64,000 nt of DNA from SABI01 sp963677695 (GTDB lineage Bacteria; Spirochaetota; Spirochaetia; Sphaerochaetales; Sphaerochaetaceae). The stretch is from NCBI GenBank assembly GCA_963677695.2, contig CAXXUJ010000001.1, positions 1,364,001 through 1,428,000 on the forward strand, written 5' to 3'. The position numbers and the translations under genes are program-made. The notes beneath the pieces were generated by a model. The model saw only the letters and a program-made list of their open reading frames with translations. It did not search any database and was not told where the DNA came from. This document shows, piece after piece, positions 16,859 to 25,177 of this stretch (its first letter is position 1; every line of letters starts with the position of its first letter).

Positions 16859-18100
16859 ATGAAGAAAATTTCTGCTGTACTTTTAGTTATGGTACTCGTG
16901 GGCAGCCTCGCATTTGCAGGTATCTCGGGTAGCGCATCTGTTGATTTTGGCTACGACCTGGACACAAGCGATTACGGATTCTCAAACAGCGACTCAGTTT
17001 CTGTTGACGTAAACATTGTTGAAGCTCTTGGTAGCGCAGCTGGCGAAGGCGACATCTACGCTGACATCGCTGGTACATTTACACTTGATTTCAGCAACGC
17101 TGATGCAGGTACTCTTAACGCTAGCGATGAAGTTATCGTTGGATTCGACCTCGACCACGCAACCGTCGTCGGTGCAGATTGGTCAGTCGGTATCACAGGC
17201 GTTGCTGATGCGGCTGACTGGGCTGTTTCTGCACTCAACTCATCTGACATCGCTCAGGGAACTAACGATCTCGGTTACGCTATTGACGATGCTTCTACAG
17301 CATGGACTCTCAGCGCAAATGATTTCCTGACAACTGCTGCTGGCGTCTCTGTCACATATGCTGACTACGCTGTAAGCTTCGGTCTCACAGGTAACGCTGA
17401 TGCTGGTACCTACGGTATGTACGGCACTCTCGCAACTCCTGACTTCGACCTCGCAGACGGCATGACTGCTGCTTTTGCAGTTGCCGGTTCAATGACCGAC
17501 ACTGACAAGGCTGCTGCTGGTTCAGTTAAGGTTGCTTATGCAGACGACATGATCTCAGCTGACGTTGCTGCAGACATGGTTTACGATGCTGCTTTCATGG
17601 CTGACATCGCTGCCGCAATTGCATACGACATGGTTTCTGTTGACGTATACTTCGCAACTGACGCTTACTGTGATGGTACTGCTCAGGGAATTTCAAACCT
17701 CCTCGCAGCTCAGGCAGTTGTTGACCTTGATCCTCTGACAGTGACTGTCTCTGGTGCTGATATCATCAACGACCTCGACCTTGGTCTTACAGTTGCTTAT
17801 GTTGTCAGCGACGAGCTCTCAGTTTCAGTGAACGGCGGATATGTTGTTGATGGTGCATCCATCGACTTCGGTGCTGACGTTACTTATACTGCTGCTGATT
17901 ACACTGCTACTGCAGGATTCGGTTACGATGTTGATTCTGCTAAGGTTGCTCTCAACGCTTCTGTTGAAAGCACAACTCTTATTGACGGTGCAACACTTTC
18001 ACTCTCATATGCAGGTGATGATGTTACTGAAGTTGACGCTGCTACTGAAGACAACGGCAACCTCGGATCAATCACAGCTTCTGTTGAGATTGCATTCTAA
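16859..18100 (+). CDS. Probable abundant outer-membrane beta-barrel protein
   Basis: A 413-residue exported protein with a clear signal peptide (MKKISAVLLVMVLVGSLAFA, cleavage after AFA). The mature chain is almost all alternating beta-strand pattern, extremely rich in Ala, Asp, Ser, Val and Thr, nearly free of Lys and Arg, and ends in phenylalanine (ASVEIAF), a common C-terminal signature of outer-membrane barrels. The ATG has a GGAGGAAG site. A perfect consensus promoter, a strong preference for GCT/GTT/GAC codons and a terminator indicate very high expression, as for a major porin. No close named family is recognised; porin function is inference. Confidence 0.7.
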   Translation: MKKISAVLLVMVLVGSLAFAGISGSASVDFGYDLDTSDYGFSNSDSVSVDVNIVEALGSAAGEGDIYADIAGTFTLDFSNADAGTLNASDEVIVGFDLDHATVVGADWSVGITGVADAADWAVSALNSSDIAQGTNDLGYAIDDASTAWTLSANDFLTTAAGVSVTYADYAVSFGLTGNADAGTYGMYGTLATPDFDLADGMTAAFAVAGSMTDTDKAAAGSVKVAYADDMISADVAADMVYDAAFMADIAAAIAYDMVSVDVYFATDAYCDGTAQGISNLLAAQAVVDLDPLTVTVSGADIINDLDLGLTVAYVVSDELSVSVNGGYVVDGASIDFGADVTYTAADYTATAGFGYDVDSAKVALNASVESTTLIDGATLSLSYAGDDVTEVDAATEDNGNLGSITASVEIAF

Positions 18101-18120
18101 TATAACTTGGATGTTATATA

Positions 18121-18150
18121 AAAGGTCACCGCAAGGTGGCCTTTTAATTT
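18121..18150 (+). terminator. Terminator after the outer-membrane protein gene
   Basis: AAGGTCACC, a GCAA tetraloop and GGTGGCCTT form a 9-bp stem (one G-U pair) followed by TTAATTT. It lies 21 bp after the stop codon. Confidence 0.75.
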
Positions 18151-18200
18151 GCCCTTTTCCTTCTTCAGTATTTGTTTCTTTCGATATTATGAATGCTACC

Positions 18201-18228
18201 TTGACGGTAGAGATATTAATGGTAATGT
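18201..18228 (+). promoter_or_regulatory. Candidate promoter of the aceE-aceF-lpdA operon
   Basis: TTGACG (18201-18206), a 16-bp spacer and TAATGT (18223-18228). The -35 is close to consensus and the -10 is moderate. It lies about 90 bp before the aceE start. Confidence 0.45.
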
Positions 18229-18247
18229 TATGAGTACACAGTGAACA

Positions 18248-18288
18248 GGGATACCCGGTATTCTCCTGTATGAAGTACCCGCTATCCC
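18248..18288 (+). promoter_or_regulatory. Imperfect stem-loop in the aceE leader
   Basis: GGGATA and GGTA on the left pair with TACC and TATCCC on the right, with a 3 x 3 internal loop. The structure sits between the candidate start of transcription and the aceE ribosome binding site (GGAGGG). It could be an operator or an RNA control element; I recognise no known class. Confidence 0.3.
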
Positions 18289-18318
18289 TCAGAGCTTATT
18301 AGAGACTGGAGGGATTCT

Positions 18319-20982
18319 ATGGGTAATCAGATGTATTTTGATCCTGATCCGGAAGAGACAAGAGATTGGATCGAATCAATTGAAGGCGTGATCAAGCACG
18401 AAGGTCCTGAAAAGGCGGACTATCTACTCAACGAACTGACAGATACCGCAAGGAAACAAGGTGTTTCCACTTCTCCAGGTGTAATAAGCCCATACACCAA
18501 TACAACGATACTTAACGAAGAAAAGATTCCGAAGGATGATTCTTACATTGCTAAGAATGTTTCCTCCTATGTGAGATGGAATGCGATGGCTATGGTAGCT
18601 AAGGCTAACGCCAACTTCCATGGTATCGGTGGTCATATAGCTAGCTTTTCATCTGCCTCAGCTTTATATGAAGTAGGTTTTAACTGGTTTTTTAAAGGTC
18701 CTGAATCCCGTTACGGTCAGGATCTTGTTTTTTTTCAGGGTCATTCCGCTCCCGGTATGTATTCCCGTGCTTTCGTTGAGGGAAGGTTATCTGAAGATCA
18801 GTTGAATCATTTCCGTAGGGAAGTAGAGGGGAAGGGATTATCATCGTATCCCCATCCTTGGCTTATGGATGATTTCTGGCAGTTCCCAACCGTCTCTATG
18901 GGTCTTGGTCCTATGATGGCTGTATATCAGGCACGGTTCATGAAATATCTTGAAGCGAGAGGTTTGAAGGAAGTTGGAGACCGTAAGGTCTGGGTCTTTA
19001 TGGGGGACGGTGAGAGTGATGAACCGGAATCACTTGGTGGTCTTGCCCTGGCTGCCCGTGAAGGACTCGATAACTTAGTCTGTGTTGTGAACTGCAACCT
19101 GCAGCGTCTTGATGGTCCTGTTCGTGGAAACGGTAAAATTGTTCAGGAACTGGAAGGAAAGTTCAGAGGCGCAGGCTGGAATGTCATCAAGGTTCTCTGG
19201 GGAACAGAGTGGGATGAGATTCTGAAAAGAGACACGAAAGGTATTCTGGTTCAGAAACTGGCTACGATGGTAGATGGTGAATTCCAGACGATTCAGTCGA
19301 GAGGTGCAGCTTACCTTCGTGAAAAGATTTTCGGAGGGGACGCATATCTTGAATCCCTTGTCGCCGATAAGAGTGACCAGGAGCTCTGGCAGCTGACCAG
19401 GGGAGGTCATGATCCCCGTAAGATATATTCAGCTTTTGCAGAGGCGACCAAGCATACTGGTGAACCTACTGTTATCCTGTTCAAGACAGTGAAAGGCTAC
19501 GGGATGGGTAAGAGCGGTGAAGCGAGTATGGCTACCCATAACCAGAAAACGATGGATATCGAATCTCTTCAGGCTTTTCGTGACCACTATGATGTTCCTC
19601 TCAAGGATGAGGAACTGGAATTACTTCCCTTCATCAGACCTGCTGAAGGTTCGCCGGAAGCTGAATTCCTGAAACGGCGACGTGAAGTGATGGGTGGTCC
19701 TGTCCCATATCGACATGACCCGAAAGAGGGACTCTCAATCCCTTCTCTTGATTTCTTCTCTGACATGTTATCCTCAAGCGGAGAAAGAGAGCTTTCGACT
19801 ACTATGGCTTTTGTCAGGATGCTTACCAAGCTGGTGAAAGACAAGGGAATAGGGGAACGTATCGTTCCCATAGTGCCAGACGAAGCGAGAACCTTCGGTA
19901 TGGAAGGGCTGTTCAGGCAGCTTGGGATCTATGCTCCTACCGGGCAGCTGTATGAACCCCAGGATTCCTCCTCTCTCATGTGGTACCGCGAAGATACGAA
20001 AGGACAGATTCTTGAAGAGGGAATCACCGAAGCAGGAGCTATTTCCTCCTGGATAGCAGCTGCTACCAGTTACTACAACAACTCTCTTGCCATGATTCCT
20101 TTCTATACCTTCTATTCTATGTTCGGTTTCCAACGTATTGATGACTTCGTCTGGGCTGCAGGAGACAGCAGGGCGAAAGGATTCCTCATGGGAGGAACTG
20201 CAGGAAGGACGACTCTGAACGGGGAAGGACTTCAGCATGAAGACGGTCATGGGCTCCTTCTTGCTTCCACCCATCCAACCTGTCAGGCATATGACCCGAC
20301 CTTCTCTTACGAACTTGCTGTCATTCTTCAGGATGGACTGAAAAGGATGTACTCAGATGGTGAGAATCTCTTCTACTACATCACCTTGATGAATGAGAAC
20401 TATACACAGCCTGAGATGCCCGAAGGTGTAGAAGAAGGAATAAGGAAGGGGATCTACCTGTTCAAGGAAGCGAAGAAGGGTCAGTTAACGGTGAATCTGA
20501 TGGGAAGTGGTACGATCTTCAGGGAAGTGATTGCCGCCGCAGAGCTTCTCGAAAAGGATTTCAACGTCTCTGCAAATCTGTGGAGCATTCCAGGAATCAA
20601 CCAGCTGCACAGGGACGGAATCGAGAGTGAGAGATACAATCTCACCCACCCTGAGAAGAAGGAGAAGGTTCCCTACATGACGCAGATGATGAAGGGGTAT
20701 GAAGCTCCGACTGTGATCAGTACCGATTACATCCGCTCCTACCCCGAGCAGGTCAGACGTTTCATTCCCGGAGGGAATCTCACCATACTTGGAACCGACG
20801 GTTTCGGACGCAGTGATACACGCGAGAGCCTGAGATCGTTTTTCGAAGTTGACCGGTATTACATAGCCCTTGCCGCCCTGAACGGTCTGAAAACTGAAGG
20901 GAAGGTAAGTGGAAAGGTTGTCAGCGAAGCGATAAAGAAGTACGGACTTGCAGTCGATAAACCAAGTCCGCTGATAAGCTAG
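18319..20982 (+). CDS. aceE: Pyruvate dehydrogenase E1 component, homodimeric type
   Basis: Thiamine-diphosphate enzyme that decarboxylates pyruvate and passes the acetyl group to the lipoyl arm of E2. The 887-residue length is that of homodimeric AceE, not of the split alpha/beta E1. The thiamine-binding motif starts at GDGESDEPES and ends near NCNLQRLDGPVRGN. Other AceE landmarks are RYGQDLVFFQGHSAPGMYSRAF, KTVKGYGMG and the C-terminal IPGINQLHRDG to LGTDGFGRSDTRE. First gene of aceE-aceF-lpdA; aceF begins 18 bp after its stop. A GGAGGG site precedes the ATG. Confidence 0.95.
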   Translation: MGNQMYFDPDPEETRDWIESIEGVIKHEGPEKADYLLNELTDTARKQGVSTSPGVISPYTNTTILNEEKIPKDDSYIAKNVSSYVRWNAMAMVAKANANFHGIGGHIASFSSASALYEVGFNWFFKGPESRYGQDLVFFQGHSAPGMYSRAFVEGRLSEDQLNHFRREVEGKGLSSYPHPWLMDDFWQFPTVSMGLGPMMAVYQARFMKYLEARGLKEVGDRKVWVFMGDGESDEPESLGGLALAAREGLDNLVCVVNCNLQRLDGPVRGNGKIVQELEGKFRGAGWNVIKVLWGTEWDEILKRDTKGILVQKLATMVDGEFQTIQSRGAAYLREKIFGGDAYLESLVADKSDQELWQLTRGGHDPRKIYSAFAEATKHTGEPTVILFKTVKGYGMGKSGEASMATHNQKTMDIESLQAFRDHYDVPLKDEELELLPFIRPAEGSPEAEFLKRRREVMGGPVPYRHDPKEGLSIPSLDFFSDMLSSSGERELSTTMAFVRMLTKLVKDKGIGERIVPIVPDEARTFGMEGLFRQLGIYAPTGQLYEPQDSSSLMWYREDTKGQILEEGITEAGAISSWIAAATSYYNNSLAMIPFYTFYSMFGFQRIDDFVWAAGDSRAKGFLMGGTAGRTTLNGEGLQHEDGHGLLLASTHPTCQAYDPTFSYELAVILQDGLKRMYSDGENLFYYITLMNENYTQPEMPEGVEEGIRKGIYLFKEAKKGQLTVNLMGSGTIFREVIAAAELLEKDFNVSANLWSIPGINQLHRDGIESERYNLTHPEKKEKVPYMTQMMKGYEAPTVISTDYIRSYPEQVRRFIPGGNLTILGTDGFGRSDTRESLRSFFEVDRYYIALAALNGLKTEGKVSGKVVSEAIKKYGLAVDKPSPLIS

Positions 20983-21000
20983 GAACAGGAGGAAAAGACG

Positions 21001-22281
21001 ATGGCAGTTACACAGATACATATACCTGACCTCGGAGGATTTTCCGATGTTCCCGTAATCGATCTCTATGTAAAGGTGGGGGATGAGATTCAAAAGGATG
21101 AGTCCCTCCTCTCTCTTGAAACCGAAAAGGCTGTGACCGATATTCCTTCTCCCTCTTCCGGTACAATCACAGCACTTCATGTGAGTGAGGGTGATATCGT
21201 TTCAGAAGGCTCCCTCATTGCCGATATCGAATCGGCAGAGGATGAGAAGCCTGTAGAGGCAGAGAACCCAAAGAACGTTCCTGAGACGGTCTCTCAGGTT
21301 CCTTCAGTTCCTGAGCCGGTACCCGCAGTTCCCGAGATCAAAGCTCCTCCTGTTGAGGCAGCTGCACATATCATATCCCCTCTCGGTTCCTACCATGCAA
21401 CTCCAAGTGTACGGCAGGCTGCAAGAGAACTTGAGGTGGACCTGAGTGTCGTGAAGGGGACTGGTAAGAACGGAAGGATTCTTCGTGAAGATCTCATAGG
21501 CTATGTGAAAAGCGCTCTGAAGAGCGGTGGTTCATTGCCGTCTGGTGTACCTCAGGAGCTGGAAGATTTCACGAAATACGGAGAGGTCGAGCGAACTGCT
21601 CTTTCCAGGATTCAGAAGATATCGGGTCCGCACCTGCAAAGGAGCTACCAGATGATTCCTCATGTCACCCAGGCCGATCAGGCTGATGTGACCGAGCTGG
21701 AGGAATTCAGAACGAGAGTCAGGGATGAACATAAGAAAGCTGATCCCTCCTTCTCTCTTTCCATTCTTCCTTTCGTTATCAAGGGAGTGGTTTCGGCTCT
21801 CAAGGAATTCCCTGCATTCAATGCCTCTCTTGATGAGAGAACTTCAGAGCTCATTCTCAAGCGCTACTATCATATCGGGGTGGCTGTCGATACGAGTGAA
21901 GGACTTGTCGTCCCTGTGATCCGTCATGCTGATCAGAAAGGGATTCTCGAGATCGCAGCAGAGCTCAGTGAACTGAGCGAGAAAGCACGGACGAGGAAAC
22001 TGAAGAGTGAAGATATCAAGGGAGCATCCTTCAGCATATCATCTCTCGGAGGAATCGGAGGAACCTTCTTCACTCCGATTATCAATGCACCGGAGACTGC
22101 GATTCTCGGCCTCTCAGCTATGAGTGTGCAGCCTGTGTGGAACGGCAGCGAGTTCGTTCCAAGGACTATCCTTCCCTTCAGTGTCTCCTACGATCATCGC
22201 GTAATCGACGGAGCTCAGGGAGCACGATTCACCACCTGCCTCAGCAGAATTCTATCTGATATGAAGCGGACACTGCTCTAG
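21001..22281 (+). CDS. aceF: Pyruvate dehydrogenase E2, dihydrolipoamide acetyltransferase
   Basis: Core of the pyruvate dehydrogenase complex; transfers acetyl from lipoamide to CoA. Domain order: one lipoyl domain (1-80) with the modified Lys43 in LETEKAVTDI; a Pro/Glu/Val/Ala-rich linker (about 80-130); the E1/E3-binding domain (ATPSVRQAARELEVDLSVVKGTGKNGRILREDL, about 138-172); and the catalytic domain with DHR at 398-400 in the SYDHRVIDGA motif. Length 426 with a single lipoyl domain is normal for this form. It shares the operon with aceE and lpdA; a GGAGG site precedes the start. Confidence 0.95.
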   Translation: MAVTQIHIPDLGGFSDVPVIDLYVKVGDEIQKDESLLSLETEKAVTDIPSPSSGTITALHVSEGDIVSEGSLIADIESAEDEKPVEAENPKNVPETVSQVPSVPEPVPAVPEIKAPPVEAAAHIISPLGSYHATPSVRQAARELEVDLSVVKGTGKNGRILREDLIGYVKSALKSGGSLPSGVPQELEDFTKYGEVERTALSRIQKISGPHLQRSYQMIPHVTQADQADVTELEEFRTRVRDEHKKADPSFSLSILPFVIKGVVSALKEFPAFNASLDERTSELILKRYYHIGVAVDTSEGLVVPVIRHADQKGILEIAAELSELSEKARTRKLKSEDIKGASFSISSLGGIGGTFFTPIINAPETAILGLSAMSVQPVWNGSEFVPRTILPFSVSYDHRVIDGAQGARFTTCLSRILSDMKRTLL

Positions 22282-22292
22282 GAGAATTGAAT

Positions 22293-23696
22293 ATGAAACG
22301 AGTTGAAAAGGACCTGATAGTACTCGGAGGAGGACCCGGAGGATATACAGCAGCCTTCAGAGCTGCTGATCTGGGACGAACGGTGACCATTATAAACGAA
22401 GATCCCGTCCTGGGAGGTGTCTGTCTCAACGTGGGGTGTATCCCCTCGAAGACCCTTCTTCACCTGGCTGAGGTCATTGATGAAGCTGAAGCATTGAGAG
22501 ATAAGGGAGTTGTGTTCTCTGCTCCTTCACTCGATATCGATGCAGTGAGGAACCACAAGGAATCTGTTGTCACCAGCCTCACCGGAGGCCTGGCAGGACT
22601 GGCGAAAGCAAGGAAGGTCGAGGTGATCACAGGACGTGGAGAATTCACGTCCAACAAGACCCTTGCCGTTCATACCTCTGATGAAGATGTGGAGTACTCC
22701 TTCAAGGATATCATCATTGCTACCGGTTCCCGTGCTTCCAGGATTCCCCTCGGGAATCCTGATGATGAGCGTATCTGGGATTCGACCGATGCCCTTGCCC
22801 TGAGACGTGTCCCCGAGCATCTGGCTATCATAGGCGGGGGAGTCATAGGTTTGGAGATGGCTGCAGTTTATTATGCACTGGGATCTAAGATTACAATCAT
22901 AGAGATGATGAAAGAAGTGATCCCGGCCGCTGATAAAGACCTGAAACAGCCTCTTCTCAAACAGATAAAGAAGAAGTATGAAGGTATCTACACCGAAACG
23001 AAGGTTGTCGATATCAAGAGTACGAGTGAGCATCTTGAAGTGATACTCGAAGGAGCTAAGGCTCCCTCTTCGCTGACCTGTGATGCTCTCCTTGTCTCGG
23101 TAGGAAGAAAGGCGAACAGTGATGCTATAGGTCTCGAGCATACCGATGTGAAGAAGAGTGAAAGAGGATGGATCATCGTGGATGAAACGATGTCCACCGG
23201 AGTATCCGGCATCTATGCGATAGGAGACGTGACCGGAGATCCGATGCTTGCGCATCGAGCCACCCACATGGGACGGGTGGCAAGCGAAGTCGCCTGCGGA
23301 AAAAAATCGGCCTTCACTCCCCTTGGCATCCCGGCAGTGGCCTACACTCACCCTGAGATCGCATGGATAGGAATGACCGAAGCCGATGCGAAGGAGAAGG
23401 GGATTGCATATGAGAAGGGATCATTCCCATGGACTGCAAGCGGGAGAGCCCTTTCCGAGGTGAATACTGCAGGAGTGAGTAAGACGCTATTTGACAAAAC
23501 AACCGGACGGCTTATAGGCGCCGGTATATGCGGTAAGAATGCTGGTGAGCTTATAGGGGAAGCTGTTCTCGCCCTGGAGATGGGCGCTACTGAAGAGGAT
23601 ATCTCACTGACCATCCACCCCCACCCGACACTGAGCGAGGCCTTTGCCATTGCGAGTGAGCTGTCACTGGGCGTTGCGACCGATATGCTGAATTGA
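22293..23696 (+). CDS. lpdA: Dihydrolipoyl dehydrogenase (E3)
   Basis: Flavoprotein that reoxidises dihydrolipoamide and reduces NAD+. The FAD-binding GGGPGG is at 12-17, the redox disulfide is Cys44/Cys49 in GGVCLNVGC, the NAD-binding GGGVIGLEMA is in the middle, and the catalytic His-Glu pair lies in HPHPTLSEAF. The ATG at 22293 is chosen over a TTG six bases upstream because GGAG then has an 8-base spacing. 467 residues, full length. It completes the pyruvate dehydrogenase operon; no terminator stands out before the converging nucleotidyltransferase gene. Confidence 0.96.
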   Translation: MKRVEKDLIVLGGGPGGYTAAFRAADLGRTVTIINEDPVLGGVCLNVGCIPSKTLLHLAEVIDEAEALRDKGVVFSAPSLDIDAVRNHKESVVTSLTGGLAGLAKARKVEVITGRGEFTSNKTLAVHTSDEDVEYSFKDIIIATGSRASRIPLGNPDDERIWDSTDALALRRVPEHLAIIGGGVIGLEMAAVYYALGSKITIIEMMKEVIPAADKDLKQPLLKQIKKKYEGIYTETKVVDIKSTSEHLEVILEGAKAPSSLTCDALLVSVGRKANSDAIGLEHTDVKKSERGWIIVDETMSTGVSGIYAIGDVTGDPMLAHRATHMGRVASEVACGKKSAFTPLGIPAVAYTHPEIAWIGMTEADAKEKGIAYEKGSFPWTASGRALSEVNTAGVSKTLFDKTTGRLIGAGICGKNAGELIGEAVLALEMGATEEDISLTIHPHPTLSEAFAIASELSLGVATDMLN

Positions 23697-23718
23697 GCGA
23701 GCGTAATGTAAGATCGGG

Positions 23719-24084
23719 TTATGGTAGCGGTGTTTCCACGGTCTTGTTATCCTGTGCTTTTTCGTAGAGAAGAATCCCCTCCGTAACGATAGCTTTCTCC
23801 AGGGTTGGGAGGGTGGTTCTTTCTCTGAAACTCGTGCTTTTACTGACAATAATGTCTACGGGTAGTTGCTTATAATCCCGTATTGCCTTCCTGATTTTTC
23901 TCATAATGAGTATTGCCCGTTCAGCATTATCATTCATGACAATGTAGAAATCATAATCGCTGTCAGGATTCTGTTCGCCACGTGCGGATGAACCGAACAG
24001 ATAGATCTTCTCCGGATGTACTGTTTCCACCATGATTCGGATCAATACAGAGATCTCTTCTGAAACGGCAGTGGTATTCCTCAT
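23719..24084 (-). CDS. MNT-type nucleotidyltransferase domain protein, copy 1
   Basis: A 121-residue minimal nucleotidyltransferase. The active-site pattern is GS at 31-32 (LFGSSARGEQ) followed by Asp43 and Asp45 in DSDYDFYIV; a further conserved PVDIIV strand carries the third acidic residue. It aligns without gaps to the protein at 25847-26173 and shares the opening SEEIS to VETVHPEKIYLFGS. Such proteins are usually paired with HEPN partners as MNT/HEPN toxin-antitoxin systems, where they AMPylate the HEPN toxin. No HEPN gene is adjacent here. The role is therefore open. Confidence 0.75.
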   Translation of the reverse strand: MRNTTAVSEEISVLIRIMVETVHPEKIYLFGSSARGEQNPDSDYDFYIVMNDNAERAILIMRKIRKAIRDYKQLPVDIIVSKSTSFRERTTLPTLEKAIVTEGILLYEKAQDNKTVETPLP

Positions 24085-24252
24085 GTAGTAAGAATAACAC
24101 GGGGATGTATTTGGCTACTAGCACTTTGAAATGGGAGGCTTGTCCAGAGTTAATATGAGTATTGCATGCAGGAGGAGAGTGTTCTAGAGGTTGTATTCCT
24201 GCTGTTAAAACGAATTATGAGACAGATCTGCGAGATCAAATTTTTACATGTA

Positions 24253-24510
24253 TCATTTGTCTCGATAATGAGAACCGCATTGAACAATTTTGATAACATC
24301 TTCATCAATACGGTAGACAAGACGGTTGCAGTCATCAATCCTTCTGCTCCAATAGTGAGAGAGGTCTCCTGAGAGTCGTTCAGGTTTTCCGATTCCTTTG
24401 TGTCCATTACGATCGATATCTTTCAACAGGTTGAGTATCCGTTTTAATGTTCTTCGATCCTGGCGAGTCCAGTATTCAAAATCTTCCCAAGCAGAATCGG
24501 TCCATGACTT
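24253..24510 (-). pseudogene. yoeB: YoeB/Txe-type toxin that has lost its start codon to an IS insertion
   Basis: Reading leftward from the IS edge, the frame gives KSWTDSAWEDFEYW and then RTLKRILNLLKDIDRNGHKGIGKPERL, LSHYWSRRIDDCNRLVYRI and CGSHY. This is the whole YoeB/Txe ribonuclease-toxin fold including the WSRRI...RLVY core and C-terminal HY. Only the initiator is missing: the codon before Lys is now ATT and the frame runs back into the IS. Joining the outer flanks of the element restores ATG-AAG-TCA-TGG (MKSW) overlapping the stop of the RelB/DinJ-like antitoxin at 25178. A fusion starting inside the IS (ATG near 24603) or initiation at ATT is conceivable. Confidence 0.75.
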
Positions 24511-24649
24511 AATACCATAAGAAATCCACAGGCTGAGCCTGTGGTGCGATAGGAGGTTACACCCGAACAATTGTTCTTGAAAGAAGGGTCCCCTGTGATA
24601 CATTTGAATAGCGGTTCACAACGCATTCGAACAGAAAACAGGAGACCCA

Positions 24650-25066
24650 CTGACAGAACAGAGTTTAGCACACACGTGCTGGGATTGCACATACCACATT
24701 GTGTGGATACCAAAGTATCGAAAGAAGGTGTTATATGGCGAGTGCCGAGATGAGTTGAAAAGTATACTCCGGCAACTATTGGATATGAAAAAGATAGAAA
24801 TCGTGGAAGGGTCTATAAGCAAAGATCACATCCACTTGAGCGTGAGAATGCCGCCAAAAGAAGCGGTGTCAAAGATCATGGGCTATCTGAAGGGAAAGAG
24901 TGCCCTGATGCTGTATGACCGACACCCGGAATGGAGACGGAGAACCGGTCGAGATAGAACTTTTTGGGCACGAGGGTACTATGTGAGCACCGTTGGAATC
25001 AACGAAGAAGTGATCAAGAAGTACATTCAGAACCAGGAAGAAGCTGACCGGTTCGGAGATGAATAG
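24650..25066 (+). CDS. tnpA: IS200-type Y1 transposase TnpA
   Basis: Single-strand transposase of about 138 residues. The homologous frame begins TEQSLAHTCWDCTYHIVW, matching the usual IS200 N-terminus, yet no ATG, GTG or TTG is available there. CTG at 24650 is preceded by GGAGA and is the best candidate; a GTG at 24701 would cut off a conserved strand. The catalytic HUH is His60-Ile-His62 (KDHIHLSV) and the nucleophile is Tyr125 (VIKKYIQNQ). Both catalytic elements are intact. If CTG is not used the copy may be translationally weak or dead. The orientation is opposite to the disrupted toxin gene. Confidence 0.8.
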   Translation: MTEQSLAHTCWDCTYHIVWIPKYRKKVLYGECRDELKSILRQLLDMKKIEIVEGSISKDHIHLSVRMPPKEAVSKIMGYLKGKSALMLYDRHPEWRRRTGRDRTFWARGYYVSTVGINEEVIKKYIQNQEEADRFGDE

Positions 25067-25177
25067 AGAACCCCTTTAGGGGTTGCGAGTAATAGATGCA
25101 GTTGTGAACCGCAGCTTTAGCTGCAGCTGTAACAGGCCCTTATAGGGCGAACAGCAAGCCACCGGCTATGCCGGTGG
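25067..25177 (+). repeat. Four consecutive hairpins in the IS right end
   Basis: In 110 bp after tnpA lie AACCCC/GGGGTT (25069-25084), GCAGCT/AGCTGC (25111-25124), GCCCT/AGGGC (25136-25148) and the terminal CCACCGGC/GCCGGTGG (25159-25177), each with a 2-4 nt loop. The last is the transposase recognition hairpin. The others could terminate transcription or fold as an RNA; no tnpB is present to use a guide RNA. Confidence 0.6.
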
